A stretch of 14,151 bases of DNA, taken from NCBI RefSeq assembly GCF_002479325.1, contig NZ_DLMO01000186.1, positions 1 to 14,151 of the forward strand, read 5' to 3'. Shown here one piece after another: positions 6,004 to 13,446 of the stretch; the first letter of the stretch is position 1, and each line of letters starts with the position of its first letter. A program made the position numbers and the translations under genes. Below the pieces are notes generated by a model. It was not told the DNA's origin, searched no databases, and worked only from the letters and a program-made list of their open reading frames with translations. The DNA is from Brevundimonas sp. UBA7534 (GTDB lineage: Bacteria; Pseudomonadota; Alphaproteobacteria; Caulobacterales; Caulobacteraceae).

Positions 6004-6495
6004 ATGCGCCTTTCGCCCGCCATCCTGATCGGAGCTTTCGCTCTCGCCGCCTGCGGCGAGCGTGAAGCCGCGCCGAGCCCGGCGGAGACGGTCGCGGCCG
6101 AAGCGCCCGTGTCGGACGCCGTCGCCTCGGCGCCGGCCGCTCTTAACGCCGTCGACCTGCGCAGAGTGTGCCGCGCGGGCCTGGCCGCGATCCACGGTCA
6201 GGAACCGGCCGCCATCGCTGTCGACGGCGTGGAGGGCGAGGTGGTTCACGCCTCCTGGCGCGCCCCGGTCGACGGCGGGCGCATGAAGGCCGACTGCCGC
6301 GTCGAAAAGGATCTGGTGGTGTGGAAGCCGCTGGGCCTGCCCGACGCCGCCATGGTCCGCTGGATGAACCAGTCCGGCGACCCGGCGATCCGCTACGCCC
6401 TGGACGGGGCGACGGTCGCCATCACCCAGACTCTCCCCGACGGGACGACGGAACGGACCGAGCTGGCCGTTCCCGCTGAAGAAGAGGCCCATTGA
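6004..6495 (+). CDS. Unnamed lipoprotein between nuoF and nuoG
   Basis: This 163-residue predicted lipoprotein belongs to no family I recognise. The signal peptide MRLSPAILIGAFALAAC ends in the lipobox LAAC, with Cys17 as the lipidated residue. Gly at +2 (no Asp) suggests the outer membrane. An Ala/Pro/Glu-rich linker (18-48) is followed by a compact region from about 50. It has Cys56 in RRVCRAGLAAIHG and Cys98 in KADCRVEKD, which could form a disulfide in the periplasm, then WKPLG, VRWMNQSGDPAIRY and a Thr-rich strand near the end. It lies 2 nt after nuoF and overlaps nuoG by one base, so it is co-translated. A periplasmic lipoprotein between two genes for cytoplasmic complex I subunits is odd; a role in complex I or envelope coupling is speculative. 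Confidence 0.85.
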   Translation: MRLSPAILIGAFALAACGEREAAPSPAETVAAEAPVSDAVASAPAALNAVDLRRVCRAGLAAIHGQEPAAIAVDGVEGEVVHASWRAPVDGGRMKADCRVEKDLVVWKPLGLPDAAMVRWMNQSGDPAIRYALDGATVAITQTLPDGTTERTELAVPAEEEAH

Positions 6496-8540
6496 TGCCT
6501 ATCGCCAAGGTCAACGGCGTCGAAACCGAATTCGAGCCCGGCATGACCGTGCTGCAGGTCGCCGAGCGCGCCGGGCACGAGATTCCGCGCTTCTGCTACC
6601 ATGAGCGGCTGTCGATCGCCGGCAACTGCCGCATGTGTCTGGTCGAGGTGAAGCCCGGACCGCCCAAGCCCCAGGCGTCGTGCGCCCTGCCGGCCGCCGA
6701 CGGCCAGGAAATCTTCACCGATACGCCGATGGTCAAGAAGGCCCGCGAAGGGGTGATGGAGTTCCTGCTCATCAACCACCCGCTGGACTGCCCGATCTGC
6801 GACCAGGGCGGCGAATGCGACCTGCAGGACCAGGCCGTGGGCTATGGCCGCGACGGCTCGCGCTACGCCGAGAACAAGCGCGCCGTCGAAGAAAAGAACA
6901 TGGGTCCGACGGTCAAGACCTTCATGACCCGCTGCATCCAGTGCACGCGCTGCGTCCGCTTCATCACCGAAGTGGCGGGCGTGCCGGACATCGGCATGAT
7001 TTCGCGCGGCGAGAGCGCCGAGATCACGACCTATCTGGAAAAGAACATCGACAGCGAACTGTCGGGCAACGTCAACGACCTGTGCCCGGTCGGCGCCCTG
7101 ACGCACCGCCCGTGGCAGTACCACTACCGCCCGTGGGAGCTGAAGAAGACCGAGACCATCGACGTCATGGACGCCTTGGGCTCCAACATCCGCGCCGACT
7201 ATCGCGGGTCCGAGGTCATGCGCATCCTGCCGCGCGTCAACGAGGGCATCAACGAGGAGTGGCTGTCCGACAAGAGCCGCTATGTCGTCGACGGCCTGAC
7301 CGCGCGACGCCTGGACCGCCCGTGGCTGCGCGAGAACGGCAAGCTGCGTCCCGCGACCTGGGACGAGGCGCTGGGCGCCGTCGCCGCCCGTCTGAAGGCC
7401 GCCTCGGCCGACCGCATCGGCGTGGTCGCGGGCGACTTGCAGGACGCCGAGAGCATGAAGGCGACGCTGGACCTGTTCCGCGCCCTGGGCTCGACCAACA
7501 CCGACTGCCGCCAGGACGGCGCGGCCCTGGGCTACGGCCCGCGCGAGAGCTGGCTGTTCAACTCCGGCCTGCAAGGCGTTGAAAATGCTGATGCGGTTCT
7601 GCTGATCGGCGTCAATCCGCGCGTCGAGGCGCCGCTGCTGAACGCACGCCTGCGCAAGGCCTGGCTGAAGGGCGGGCTGGAGGTCGGCGTGATCGGCGAA
7701 CAGGTCGATCTGACCTACGGCTACAGCTACCTCGGCGCCGGGTCGAAGACCCTGGCCAAGCTGCCCAAGTCGGCGATGGACTTCCTGACCAAGGCCGAGC
7801 GTCCGGCGATCATCGTCGGCGCGGGCGCCCTGCGCGGCGAGACCGGCCCGGCGGCGTTGAACGCCATCGGCGCCCTGGCCAAGAAGGTCGGCGCGATCGC
7901 GGAAGGCTGGAACGGCTTCAACGTGCTGCACAGCGCCGCCGCGCGCGTCGGCGGCCTGGACATGGGCTTCGTGCCGGGCGAGGGCGGCCTGGCCGTCGCG
8001 GACATGCTGAAGCCGGGCGCGCTGGACGTGCTGTTCCTGCTGGGCGCCGACGAGGTGGACCCGACCGGTTCGGACGCCTTCCGCGTCTATCTGGGCAGCC
8101 ACGGCGACCGCGGCGCGCACGGCGCCGACGTCATCCTGCCGGGCGCGGCCTACACTGAGAAGTCGGGCCTTTACGTCAACACCGAGGGCCGGGTGCAGAT
8201 GGCCGAACGGGTCGTCTTCCCCAAGGGCGAGGCCAAGGAAGACTGGGCCATCATCCGCGCCCTGTCCGGCTATGTCGGCCAGACGCTGCCCTACGACACG
8301 CTGGAGCAACTGCGGTCCAGGCTGATGGCCGACCATCCGACCTTCGGGCGGATCGACTATCTGGCCGCGCCCGAAGCGTTCGATCCGTCCAAGCTGGGCG
8401 CCAAGGGCTACCTGGGCGACGTGGCCTACGCCTCGGTCGTGGGCGACCCCTATCTTTCCAACCCGATCGCGCGCGCCAGCGCGACCATGGCCGAGCTGTC
8501 CGCCCAGCGGACCCAGCCGGTCGTGATGGCGGCGGAGTAA
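6495..8540 (+). CDS. nuoG: NADH-quinone oxidoreductase subunit G (clusters N1b, N4, N5)
   Basis: This 681-residue electron-wiring subunit (75 kDa homologue) belongs to the NADH module. The [2Fe-2S] N1b ligands are Cys34, Cys45, Cys48 and Cys63. The His-Cys motif His95, Cys99, Cys102 and Cys108 binds cluster N5. Cys147, Cys150 and Cys153 (RCIQCTRC) with Cys197 (NDLCPVGAL) bind N4. From about 215 onward is the degenerate molybdopterin-oxidoreductase-like domain. No further CxxCxxxC group follows Cys197, so cluster N7 is absent, as in mitochondria and other alphaproteobacteria. The ATG has AAGAGG 7 nt upstream and overlaps the lipoprotein stop by one base. The TTG one codon earlier would add one residue and is less likely. 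Confidence 0.97.
   Translation: MPIAKVNGVETEFEPGMTVLQVAERAGHEIPRFCYHERLSIAGNCRMCLVEVKPGPPKPQASCALPAADGQEIFTDTPMVKKAREGVMEFLLINHPLDCPICDQGGECDLQDQAVGYGRDGSRYAENKRAVEEKNMGPTVKTFMTRCIQCTRCVRFITEVAGVPDIGMISRGESAEITTYLEKNIDSELSGNVNDLCPVGALTHRPWQYHYRPWELKKTETIDVMDALGSNIRADYRGSEVMRILPRVNEGINEEWLSDKSRYVVDGLTARRLDRPWLRENGKLRPATWDEALGAVAARLKAASADRIGVVAGDLQDAESMKATLDLFRALGSTNTDCRQDGAALGYGPRESWLFNSGLQGVENADAVLLIGVNPRVEAPLLNARLRKAWLKGGLEVGVIGEQVDLTYGYSYLGAGSKTLAKLPKSAMDFLTKAERPAIIVGAGALRGETGPAALNAIGALAKKVGAIAEGWNGFNVLHSAAARVGGLDMGFVPGEGGLAVADMLKPGALDVLFLLGADEVDPTGSDAFRVYLGSHGDRGAHGADVILPGAAYTEKSGLYVNTEGRVQMAERVVFPKGEAKEDWAIIRALSGYVGQTLPYDTLEQLRSRLMADHPTFGRIDYLAAPEAFDPSKLGAKGYLGDVAYASVVGDPYLSNPIARASATMAELSAQRTQPVVMAAE
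8534..8537 (+). promoter_or_regulatory. Ribosome binding site of nuoH overlapping the nuoG end
   Basis: GGAG lies 6 nt before the nuoH ATG and overlaps the last codons of nuoG. It fixes the start at 8544 and implies coupling of the two genes. Confidence 0.55.
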
Positions 8541-8543
8541 GTC

Positions 8544-9620
8544 ATGGACCCCGTTTCCTTCTGGAGCACCCCGGTCGGTTGGACGCTGCTGACGGTCGGC
8601 CAGGTCCTGCTGATCACCGTCGTGGTGCTGATCTTCGTCGCCTTCCTGCTGCTGGCCGACCGCAAGGTCTGGGCCGGCGTGCAGATGCGTAAAGGGCCCA
8701 ATGTGGTCGGCCCCTTCGGCCTGCTGCAGTCCTTCGCCGACATGCTGAAGTTCGTGCTGAAGGAGGTCGTGGTCCCGGCGGGCGCGGACAAGGCGGTGTT
8801 CCTGCTGGCGCCGATCATCACCGTGATCCTGGCCTTCATGGCCTGGGCCGTGATTCCCTTCGCGCCCGGCTGGGTGATGTCGGACCTTAACGTCGGCATT
8901 CTCTACATTTTCGCGGTGTCGTCGCTGGGCGTGTACGGCATCATCATGGGTGGCTGGGCCTCAAACTCGAAGTATCCGTTCCTGGGGTCGCTGCGGTCGG
9001 CCGCGCAGATGGTGTCCTACGAGGTTTCGCTTGGCCTCATCATCATCAACGTCATCCTGCTGGCCGGTTCGATGAACCTGTCGACCATCGTCGACAGCCA
9101 GAAGGGCATGTTCTGGAACTGGTACGCCTTCGGCGGCGGGGCGGGGACCTGGCCGCTGATCCTGGTGCTGTTCCCGATGATGATCGTCTTCTTCGTGTCG
9201 GCCCTGGCCGAGACCAACCGTCCGCCGTTCGACCTGCCCGAGGCCGAGTCCGAACTGGTCGCCGGCTATCAGGTCGAATACGCCTCCACGACCTATCTGC
9301 TGTTCATGATGGGCGAGTACGTCAACATCGTCTTCATGTCGGCGATGGTCAGCATCCTGTTCTTCGGCGGCTGGAACCCCGGCATCATCCCGCAATCGGT
9401 GCTGGACGGCCTGCCGGGCTGGCTGGAGTACACGATCTACGTCGCGACCTTCATCGTGAAGACCGTGCTGTGGTTCCTGGCGTTCGCCTTGGTGAAGGCC
9501 TTCGTGCCCCGCTACCGCTACGACCAGCTGATGCGCCTGGGCTGGAAGATCTTCCTGCCGGCCTCCCTGGTCGCCGTGGTCATCACCTCGGCCTGGCGCG
9601 TCTTCGTGGTGGGCGGCTGA
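8544..9620 (+). CDS. nuoH: NADH-quinone oxidoreductase subunit H
   Basis: This 358-residue membrane subunit (ND1 homologue) forms the quinone entry channel and links the peripheral arm to the pump. It has about eight to nine hydrophobic helices. Family signatures are ADRKVWAGVQMRKGPNVVGPFG after the first helix and the acidic cytoplasmic loop ETNRPPFDLPEAESELVAGY at 223-242, whose Glu233, Glu235 and Glu237 line the proton-coupling path. Length is normal. It starts 3 nt after nuoG, and its stop overlaps the next gene's ATG by one base (TGATG). Confidence 0.97.
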   Translation: MDPVSFWSTPVGWTLLTVGQVLLITVVVLIFVAFLLLADRKVWAGVQMRKGPNVVGPFGLLQSFADMLKFVLKEVVVPAGADKAVFLLAPIITVILAFMAWAVIPFAPGWVMSDLNVGILYIFAVSSLGVYGIIMGGWASNSKYPFLGSLRSAAQMVSYEVSLGLIIINVILLAGSMNLSTIVDSQKGMFWNWYAFGGGAGTWPLILVLFPMMIVFFVSALAETNRPPFDLPEAESELVAGYQVEYASTTYLLFMMGEYVNIVFMSAMVSILFFGGWNPGIIPQSVLDGLPGWLEYTIYVATFIVKTVLWFLAFALVKAFVPRYRYDQLMRLGWKIFLPASLVAVVITSAWRVFVVGG

Positions 9621-9829
9621 TGAGGACGTCGGCTTCCATCCTGACGCTGGCGGCGACCGGCGCGGTCCTGTGCGGCTGCGCCGCCGACCCGCGCATGCCC
9701 GAGTCCAGCTATCAGTGGGAGCGCCGCCAGGACCGCATCGAGCAGGAATGGCGGGCCGGACAGGCCAAGGCCGCTCCCGCCCCATCGACTTCAACCAACG
9801 GCGCCCCGGCGCCAGAGGATCGTTTCTGA
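9620..9829 (+). CDS. Unnamed small lipoprotein between nuoH and nuoI
   Basis: This 69-residue predicted lipoprotein has no recognised family. The signal sequence MRTSASILTLAATGAVLCGC ends in the lipobox LCGC, so Cys20 would be lipidated; Ala at +2 suggests outer-membrane sorting. The mature part has only about 49 residues. A Trp/Arg/Glu-rich segment (SYQWERRQDRIEQEWRAGQ, about 29-47) is probably helical and strongly charged, followed by a Pro/Ala/Ser/Thr tail ending EDRF. It overlaps nuoH and nuoI by one base each, so it sits within the translational chain. No function can be read from the sequence. It resembles small structural lipoproteins in size, and a link with complex I is only positional. 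Confidence 0.8.
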   Translation: MRTSASILTLAATGAVLCGCAADPRMPESSYQWERRQDRIEQEWRAGQAKAAPAPSTSTNGAPAPEDRF

Positions 9830-10320
9830 TGTTCAACCGGATCGCCCAGGCCGCCAAGGGCGCGCTGATGCTGGACGCCGTCGGCGCCATCGGCCTGACC
9901 CTGAAATACATGGCCCGTCCCAAGGCCACCGTGAACTATCCGTTCGAGCGGAATCCGCAGTCGCCCCGCTTCCGCGGCGAACACGCCCTGCGTCGCTATC
10001 CGAACGGCGAGGAACGCTGCATCGCCTGCAAGCTGTGCGAGGCCATATGCCCCGCCCAGGCCATCACCATCGAGGCCGAGCCGCGCGCCGACGGCAGCCG
10101 CCGCACGACCCGCTACGACATCGACATGGTCAAGTGCATCTACTGCGGCCTGTGCCAGGAGGCCTGCCCGGTGGACGCCATCGTGGAAGGCCCGAACTCG
10201 GAGTTCGCCGTGGAGACACGCGAGGAGCTGCTGTTCGACAAGGCCCGCCTGCTGGACAACGGCGACCGCTGGGAACGCGTGATCGCCAAGAATCTGGAAC
10301 TCGACGCGCCTTACCGCTAA
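9829..10320 (+). CDS. nuoI: NADH-quinone oxidoreductase subunit I (clusters N6a and N6b)
   Basis: This 163-residue ferredoxin-like subunit (TYKY homologue) carries two [4Fe-4S] clusters that relay electrons to N2 in NuoB. Two CxxCxxCxxxCP motifs are intact: Cys64, 67, 70, 74 and Cys103, 106, 109, 113. The N-terminal helix (about 8-28) packs at the membrane, and FRGEHALRRYPNGEERC is the canonical lead into the first motif. Length is typical of alphaproteobacterial NuoI. The start overlaps the small lipoprotein stop (TGATG) with AGAGGA about 10 nt upstream. It is followed by a 71-bp gap, the only sizeable break in the operon. Confidence 0.97.
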   Translation: MFNRIAQAAKGALMLDAVGAIGLTLKYMARPKATVNYPFERNPQSPRFRGEHALRRYPNGEERCIACKLCEAICPAQAITIEAEPRADGSRRTTRYDIDMVKCIYCGLCQEACPVDAIVEGPNSEFAVETREELLFDKARLLDNGDRWERVIAKNLELDAPYR

Positions 10321-10391
10321 GGCGCTGACGCTAACGGGCCGCCGATTCCGCCAAGGGGTCGGGGCCGAGACGAAAGGGGCTTCGTCCCGAC
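10321..10391 (+). promoter_or_regulatory. nuoI-nuoJ gap with a hairpin around the ribosome binding site
   Basis: This 71-bp spacer is the only gap above 7 nt inside the operon. GACGAA (10369-10374) and TTCGTC (10381-10386) are perfect complements separated by AGGGGC, so the Shine-Dalgarno-like AGGGG would sit in the loop of a 6-bp hairpin ending 5 nt before the nuoJ ATG. There is no U-run after it, so it is not an intrinsic terminator. It could tune nuoJ translation or mark an RNA processing site. I see no promoter or gene in the gap. Confidence 0.45.
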
Positions 10392-11015
10392 ATGCTGCAA
10401 GGCATAGCCTTCTATCTGCTGGCGGCGACCGCCGTGGTGTCCGGCCTTCTGGTCGTGACCGCGCGCAACCCGGTGCACAGCGTGCTGTGGTTGATCCTGG
10501 CCTTCTTCTCCGCCGCCGGTCTGTTCGTGCTGCTGGGGGCGGAGTTCCTGGCCATGCTGCTGGTCGTGGTCTACGTCGGCGCCGTCGCGGTGCTGTTCCT
10601 GTTCGTCGTCATGATGCTGGACGTGGACTTCCTGAAGCTGCGCGAGGGCTTCGCGCGCTATCTGCCGCTGGCGATCATCATCGCCGGGGTGCTGCTGGTC
10701 GAGATGATCCTGGTGTCCGTCGCCGTGGTCCAGAACGGCGCCGCCGCCGACGCCGTGCTGGGCGCGCCGCGGCCCGACGTGACCAATGTCGAGGCGATCG
10801 GCCGGGTGCTCTACACCGACTACGTCTATTTCTTCCAGGCCGCCGGGATCGTGCTGCTGATCGCCATGATCGGGGCCATCACCCTGACCCTGCGCCACAA
10901 GCCGCACATCAAGCGCCAGAACATCGCCGACCAGATCAACCGCCCGGCCGCCAAGGCCATGGAGGTCAAGACGGTCCAGAGCGGGCAGGGCGTGTCGCCC
11001 GAGGAGCTTCTGTAA
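10392..11015 (+). CDS. nuoJ: NADH-quinone oxidoreductase subunit J
   Basis: This 207-residue membrane subunit (ND6 homologue) couples quinone chemistry to the antiporter-like subunits. Five hydrophobic helices are visible. The third, VVVYVGAVAVLFLFVVMML (about 58-76), holds the conserved Tyr61 and glycine of the flexible helix where a pi-bulge forms in other species. Glu51 lies just before it. The C-terminal 40 residues are hydrophilic (KRQNIADQINRP and onward). The start follows a hairpin-bearing gap, with AGGGG 12 nt upstream, a rather long spacing. The stop overlaps the nuoK ATG by one base (TAATG). Confidence 0.96.
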   Translation: MLQGIAFYLLAATAVVSGLLVVTARNPVHSVLWLILAFFSAAGLFVLLGAEFLAMLLVVVYVGAVAVLFLFVVMMLDVDFLKLREGFARYLPLAIIIAGVLLVEMILVSVAVVQNGAAADAVLGAPRPDVTNVEAIGRVLYTDYVYFFQAAGIVLLIAMIGAITLTLRHKPHIKRQNIADQINRPAAKAMEVKTVQSGQGVSPEELL

Positions 11016-11323
11016 TGGTCGTCGGACTGCAGCATTACCTGGCGGTCGCCGCCATCCTGTTCACCATCGGGGTGTTCGGCATCTTCGTGAACCGCAAGAA
11101 CGTCATCATCATCCTGATGTCGATCGAGCTGATCCTGCTGGCGGTGAACATCAACTTCGTGGCCTTCTCGACCTACCTCAACGAGGTGTCGGGGCAGATC
11201 ATGGCCATGTTCGTCCTGACCGTCGCCGCGGCCGAGGCCGCCGTCGGCCTGGCCATTCTGGTGACCTTCTTCCGCAACCGCGGCGACATCGCCGTGGACG
11301 ACGCCTCCGTGATGAAGGGCTGA
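11015..11323 (+). CDS. nuoK: NADH-quinone oxidoreductase subunit K
   Basis: This 102-residue subunit has three membrane helices (ND4L homologue). The two proton-path glutamates are present: Glu38 in LMSIELILLAVN and Glu74 in AAAEAAVGLA, equivalent to Glu36 and Glu72 of E. coli NuoK. GAGGAG at 11001-11006 is 8 nt before the ATG, inside the end of nuoJ. Size and sequence are typical. Its stop is 7 nt before the nuoL GTG. Confidence 0.97.
   Translation: MVVGLQHYLAVAAILFTIGVFGIFVNRKNVIIILMSIELILLAVNINFVAFSTYLNEVSGQIMAMFVLTVAAAEAAVGLAILVTFFRNRGDIAVDDASVMKG
11314..11319 (+). promoter_or_regulatory. Ribosome binding site supporting the GTG start of nuoL
   Basis: GAAGGG in the last codons of nuoK is 11 nt before the GTG at 11331. 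It supports GTG as the nuoL start, with no ATG nearby in frame. Confidence 0.45.
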
Positions 11324-11330
11324 TCCGACA

Positions 11331-13442
11331 GTGACTCTTCAGACTCTCGTCATCCTGGGCGTCTTCGCCCCGCTGCTGGGCGCCGCCATCGCCGGCTTCT
11401 TCGGCCGCCGGATCGGCAACGTCCCGTCGCAGGCGGCCACGACCGGCCTGCTGTTCTTCTCGTGCGCGGTGGCCTGGACGGTGTTCGGCCAATGGACCTG
11501 GGGCCATCTGGAGCCCTTTACCCTGCGCCTGCTGCCGTTCATCAACGTCGGCGACTTCCAGTCGGCGTGGTCGATCCGCATCGACGCCCTGTCGGCGACC
11601 ATGCTGATCGTGGTCACCAGCGTCTCGTCGCTGGTGCACCTGTACTCCTGGGGCTACATGGCGGAGGACGACTCCAAGCCCCGTTTCTTCGCCTATCTGA
11701 GCCTGTTCACCTTCATGATGCTGGCGCTGGTGACGGCCGCCGACTTCATGCAGATCTTCTTCGGTTGGGAAGGCGTGGGCCTGGCGTCCTATCTGCTGAT
11801 CGGCTTCTGGTACAAGAAGCCGACGGCCAGCGCCGCCGCCATCAAGGCCTTCGTCGTCAACCGCGTCGGCGACTTCGGCTTCGTCCTGGGGATCATGACG
11901 ATCTTCTGGATGTACGGCACCATCGAGTTCTCGGAGCTGTTCCCGATGATCGGCGAGCGCGCCGGCACGACGTGGGAGTTCCTGGGCGTCCAGTGGTCGG
12001 CGCTCGATCTGGCGGGCTTCCTGCTGTTCATCGGCGCCATGGGCAAGTCGGCGCAGTTCTTCCTGCACACCTGGCTGCCCGACGCGATGGAAGGCCCGAC
12101 CCCCGTGTCGGCCCTGATCCACGCCGCCACCATGGTGACGGCCGGCGTCTATATGGTCTGCCTGCTGTCGCCCATCTATGAGCACGCGCCGGGCGCGGCC
12201 CAGATCATCGCCATCATCGGCGCCATCACGGCCCTGTTCGCCGCCACGGTCGGCCTGACCCAGAACGACATCAAGCGGGTCATCGCCTATTCGACCTGTT
12301 CGCAGCTGGGCTACATGTTCTTCGCGGCGGGCGTCGGCGCCTATCAGGCCGCCATGTTCCACCTGTTCACCCACGCCTTCTTCAAGGCCCTGCTGTTCCT
12401 GGGCGCCGGTTCGGTGATCCACGGGATGCACCACGAGCAGGACATGCGGAAGATGGGCGGCCTGTGGAAGCTGCTGCCGGTCACCTATGCAGTCATGACC
12501 ATCGGCACCATCGCCATCACCGGTCTGGGCATCCCCGGCGTCGGCGGCTTCGCCGGCTTCTACTCCAAGGACTCGATCATCGAGAGCGCCTTCGCCTCGG
12601 CGGCCTCGGGCCATTCGGCGGTGGGCATGTTCGCCTTCTTCGTGGGCATCATCGCCGCGGGCCTGACAGCCTACTATTCGTGGCGCCTGGTGTTCATGAC
12701 CTTCCACAACAAGCCGGTGTGGAAGGAAGAGGGCGCCCACCACGCCGACGATCACGCCACCGACGCGCAGCTGGAAACCCATTCGGAGCCGCTGCCTGAC
12801 GCCGACGGTCACGCCGTGGCCCACGCCGCCCATGACGATCACGCGCACGACGATCACGCCCACCACGGCCCGCTGCACCCGCACGAGAGCCCGTGGGTCA
12901 TGCTGGTCCCGCTGCTGGCCCTGTCGGTCGGCGCGGTCGCGGCGGGCTTCGTCTTCGCGCCATTCTTCATCGGTCACCACGAGGCCGAGTTCTGGCGCGG
13001 CGCCATCTTCGTCGGCGCGCACAATCACGTGCTCCACGAAAGTCACGACGTCCCGACCTGGGTGAAATGGTCGCCGCTGATCCTGACGCTGATCGGCACC
13101 GCCTTCGCCTATTGGATCTACGTCGCCCGCGAAGGCATGGGCCGCCGCATGGCCGAGCGGAACGGCATCGTTTACCGCTTCCTCTACAATAAGTGGTACT
13201 TCGACGAGCTGTACGACTTCGTCTTCGTCCGCGGTTTCCGGGCCATCGGGAACTTCTTCTGGAAGGTCGGCGACGTGAAGATCATCGACGGCCTGGGCCC
13301 CAACGGCGCCGCCTGGGCGTCGCTCAAATCCGCGGCCCGACTGGCCAAGATCCAGTCCGGCTATGTCTATCACTATGCCTTCGTGATGCTGCTCGGGGTG
13401 GCGGGTCTGCTCACCTTCGCCATCCTCGCGTGGGGAGCCTGA
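11331..13442 (+). CDS. nuoL: NADH-quinone oxidoreductase subunit L (antiporter-like)
   Basis: This 703-residue distal proton-pumping subunit (ND5 homologue) also carries the long lateral helix at its C-terminus. Key channel residues are present: Glu147 in FFGWEGVGLASYLLIGFW and Lys239 in AMGKSAQFFLHTWLPDAMEGPTP, equivalent to Glu144 and Lys229 of E. coli NuoL. TYSTCSQLGYMFF-type and HAFFKALLFLGAGSV segments are also present. It is longer than the E. coli protein (613). Part of the excess is a loop at about 470-518 with 14 histidines and many Asp residues, placed before HESPWVMLVPL. The GTG start is the only initiator near the conserved N-terminus, and GAAGGG lies 11 nt upstream. It ends 4 nt before nuoM. 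Confidence 0.97.
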   Translation: MTLQTLVILGVFAPLLGAAIAGFFGRRIGNVPSQAATTGLLFFSCAVAWTVFGQWTWGHLEPFTLRLLPFINVGDFQSAWSIRIDALSATMLIVVTSVSSLVHLYSWGYMAEDDSKPRFFAYLSLFTFMMLALVTAADFMQIFFGWEGVGLASYLLIGFWYKKPTASAAAIKAFVVNRVGDFGFVLGIMTIFWMYGTIEFSELFPMIGERAGTTWEFLGVQWSALDLAGFLLFIGAMGKSAQFFLHTWLPDAMEGPTPVSALIHAATMVTAGVYMVCLLSPIYEHAPGAAQIIAIIGAITALFAATVGLTQNDIKRVIAYSTCSQLGYMFFAAGVGAYQAAMFHLFTHAFFKALLFLGAGSVIHGMHHEQDMRKMGGLWKLLPVTYAVMTIGTIAITGLGIPGVGGFAGFYSKDSIIESAFASAASGHSAVGMFAFFVGIIAAGLTAYYSWRLVFMTFHNKPVWKEEGAHHADDHATDAQLETHSEPLPDADGHAVAHAAHDDHAHDDHAHHGPLHPHESPWVMLVPLLALSVGAVAAGFVFAPFFIGHHEAEFWRGAIFVGAHNHVLHESHDVPTWVKWSPLILTLIGTAFAYWIYVAREGMGRRMAERNGIVYRFLYNKWYFDELYDFVFVRGFRAIGNFFWKVGDVKIIDGLGPNGAAWASLKSAARLAKIQSGYVYHYAFVMLLGVAGLLTFAILAWGA
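13432..13437 (+). promoter_or_regulatory. Ribosome binding site supporting the GTG start of nuoM
   Basis: GGGGAG within the last codons of nuoL is 9 nt before the GTG at 13447 and supports that start. Confidence 0.55.
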
Positions 13443-13446
13443 TCTC

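Noticed and set aside
7086..7300. Possible missing cluster N7 in NuoG as a defect
   Set aside because: N7 ligands are absent in mitochondrial and alphaproteobacterial homologues in general, so this is normal.
6393..8336. 647-codon open frame on the minus strand opposite nuoG
   Set aside because: Same cause: a shadow of GC-biased coding sequence with low-complexity translation. The 4496-5983 and 2088-3446 minus-strand frames are of the same kind.
10369..10386. Intrinsic terminator between nuoI and nuoJ
   Set aside because: The stem is short and not followed by a T-run, and the operon continues directly with nuoJ.
11199..13373. 724-codon open frame on the minus strand opposite nuoL
   Set aside because: It is antisense to an intact nuoL with all key residues. 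Strong G/C at third positions removes stops from the opposite strand. The product is a low-complexity Arg/Asp/His/Gln/Gly sequence with no recognisable domain.
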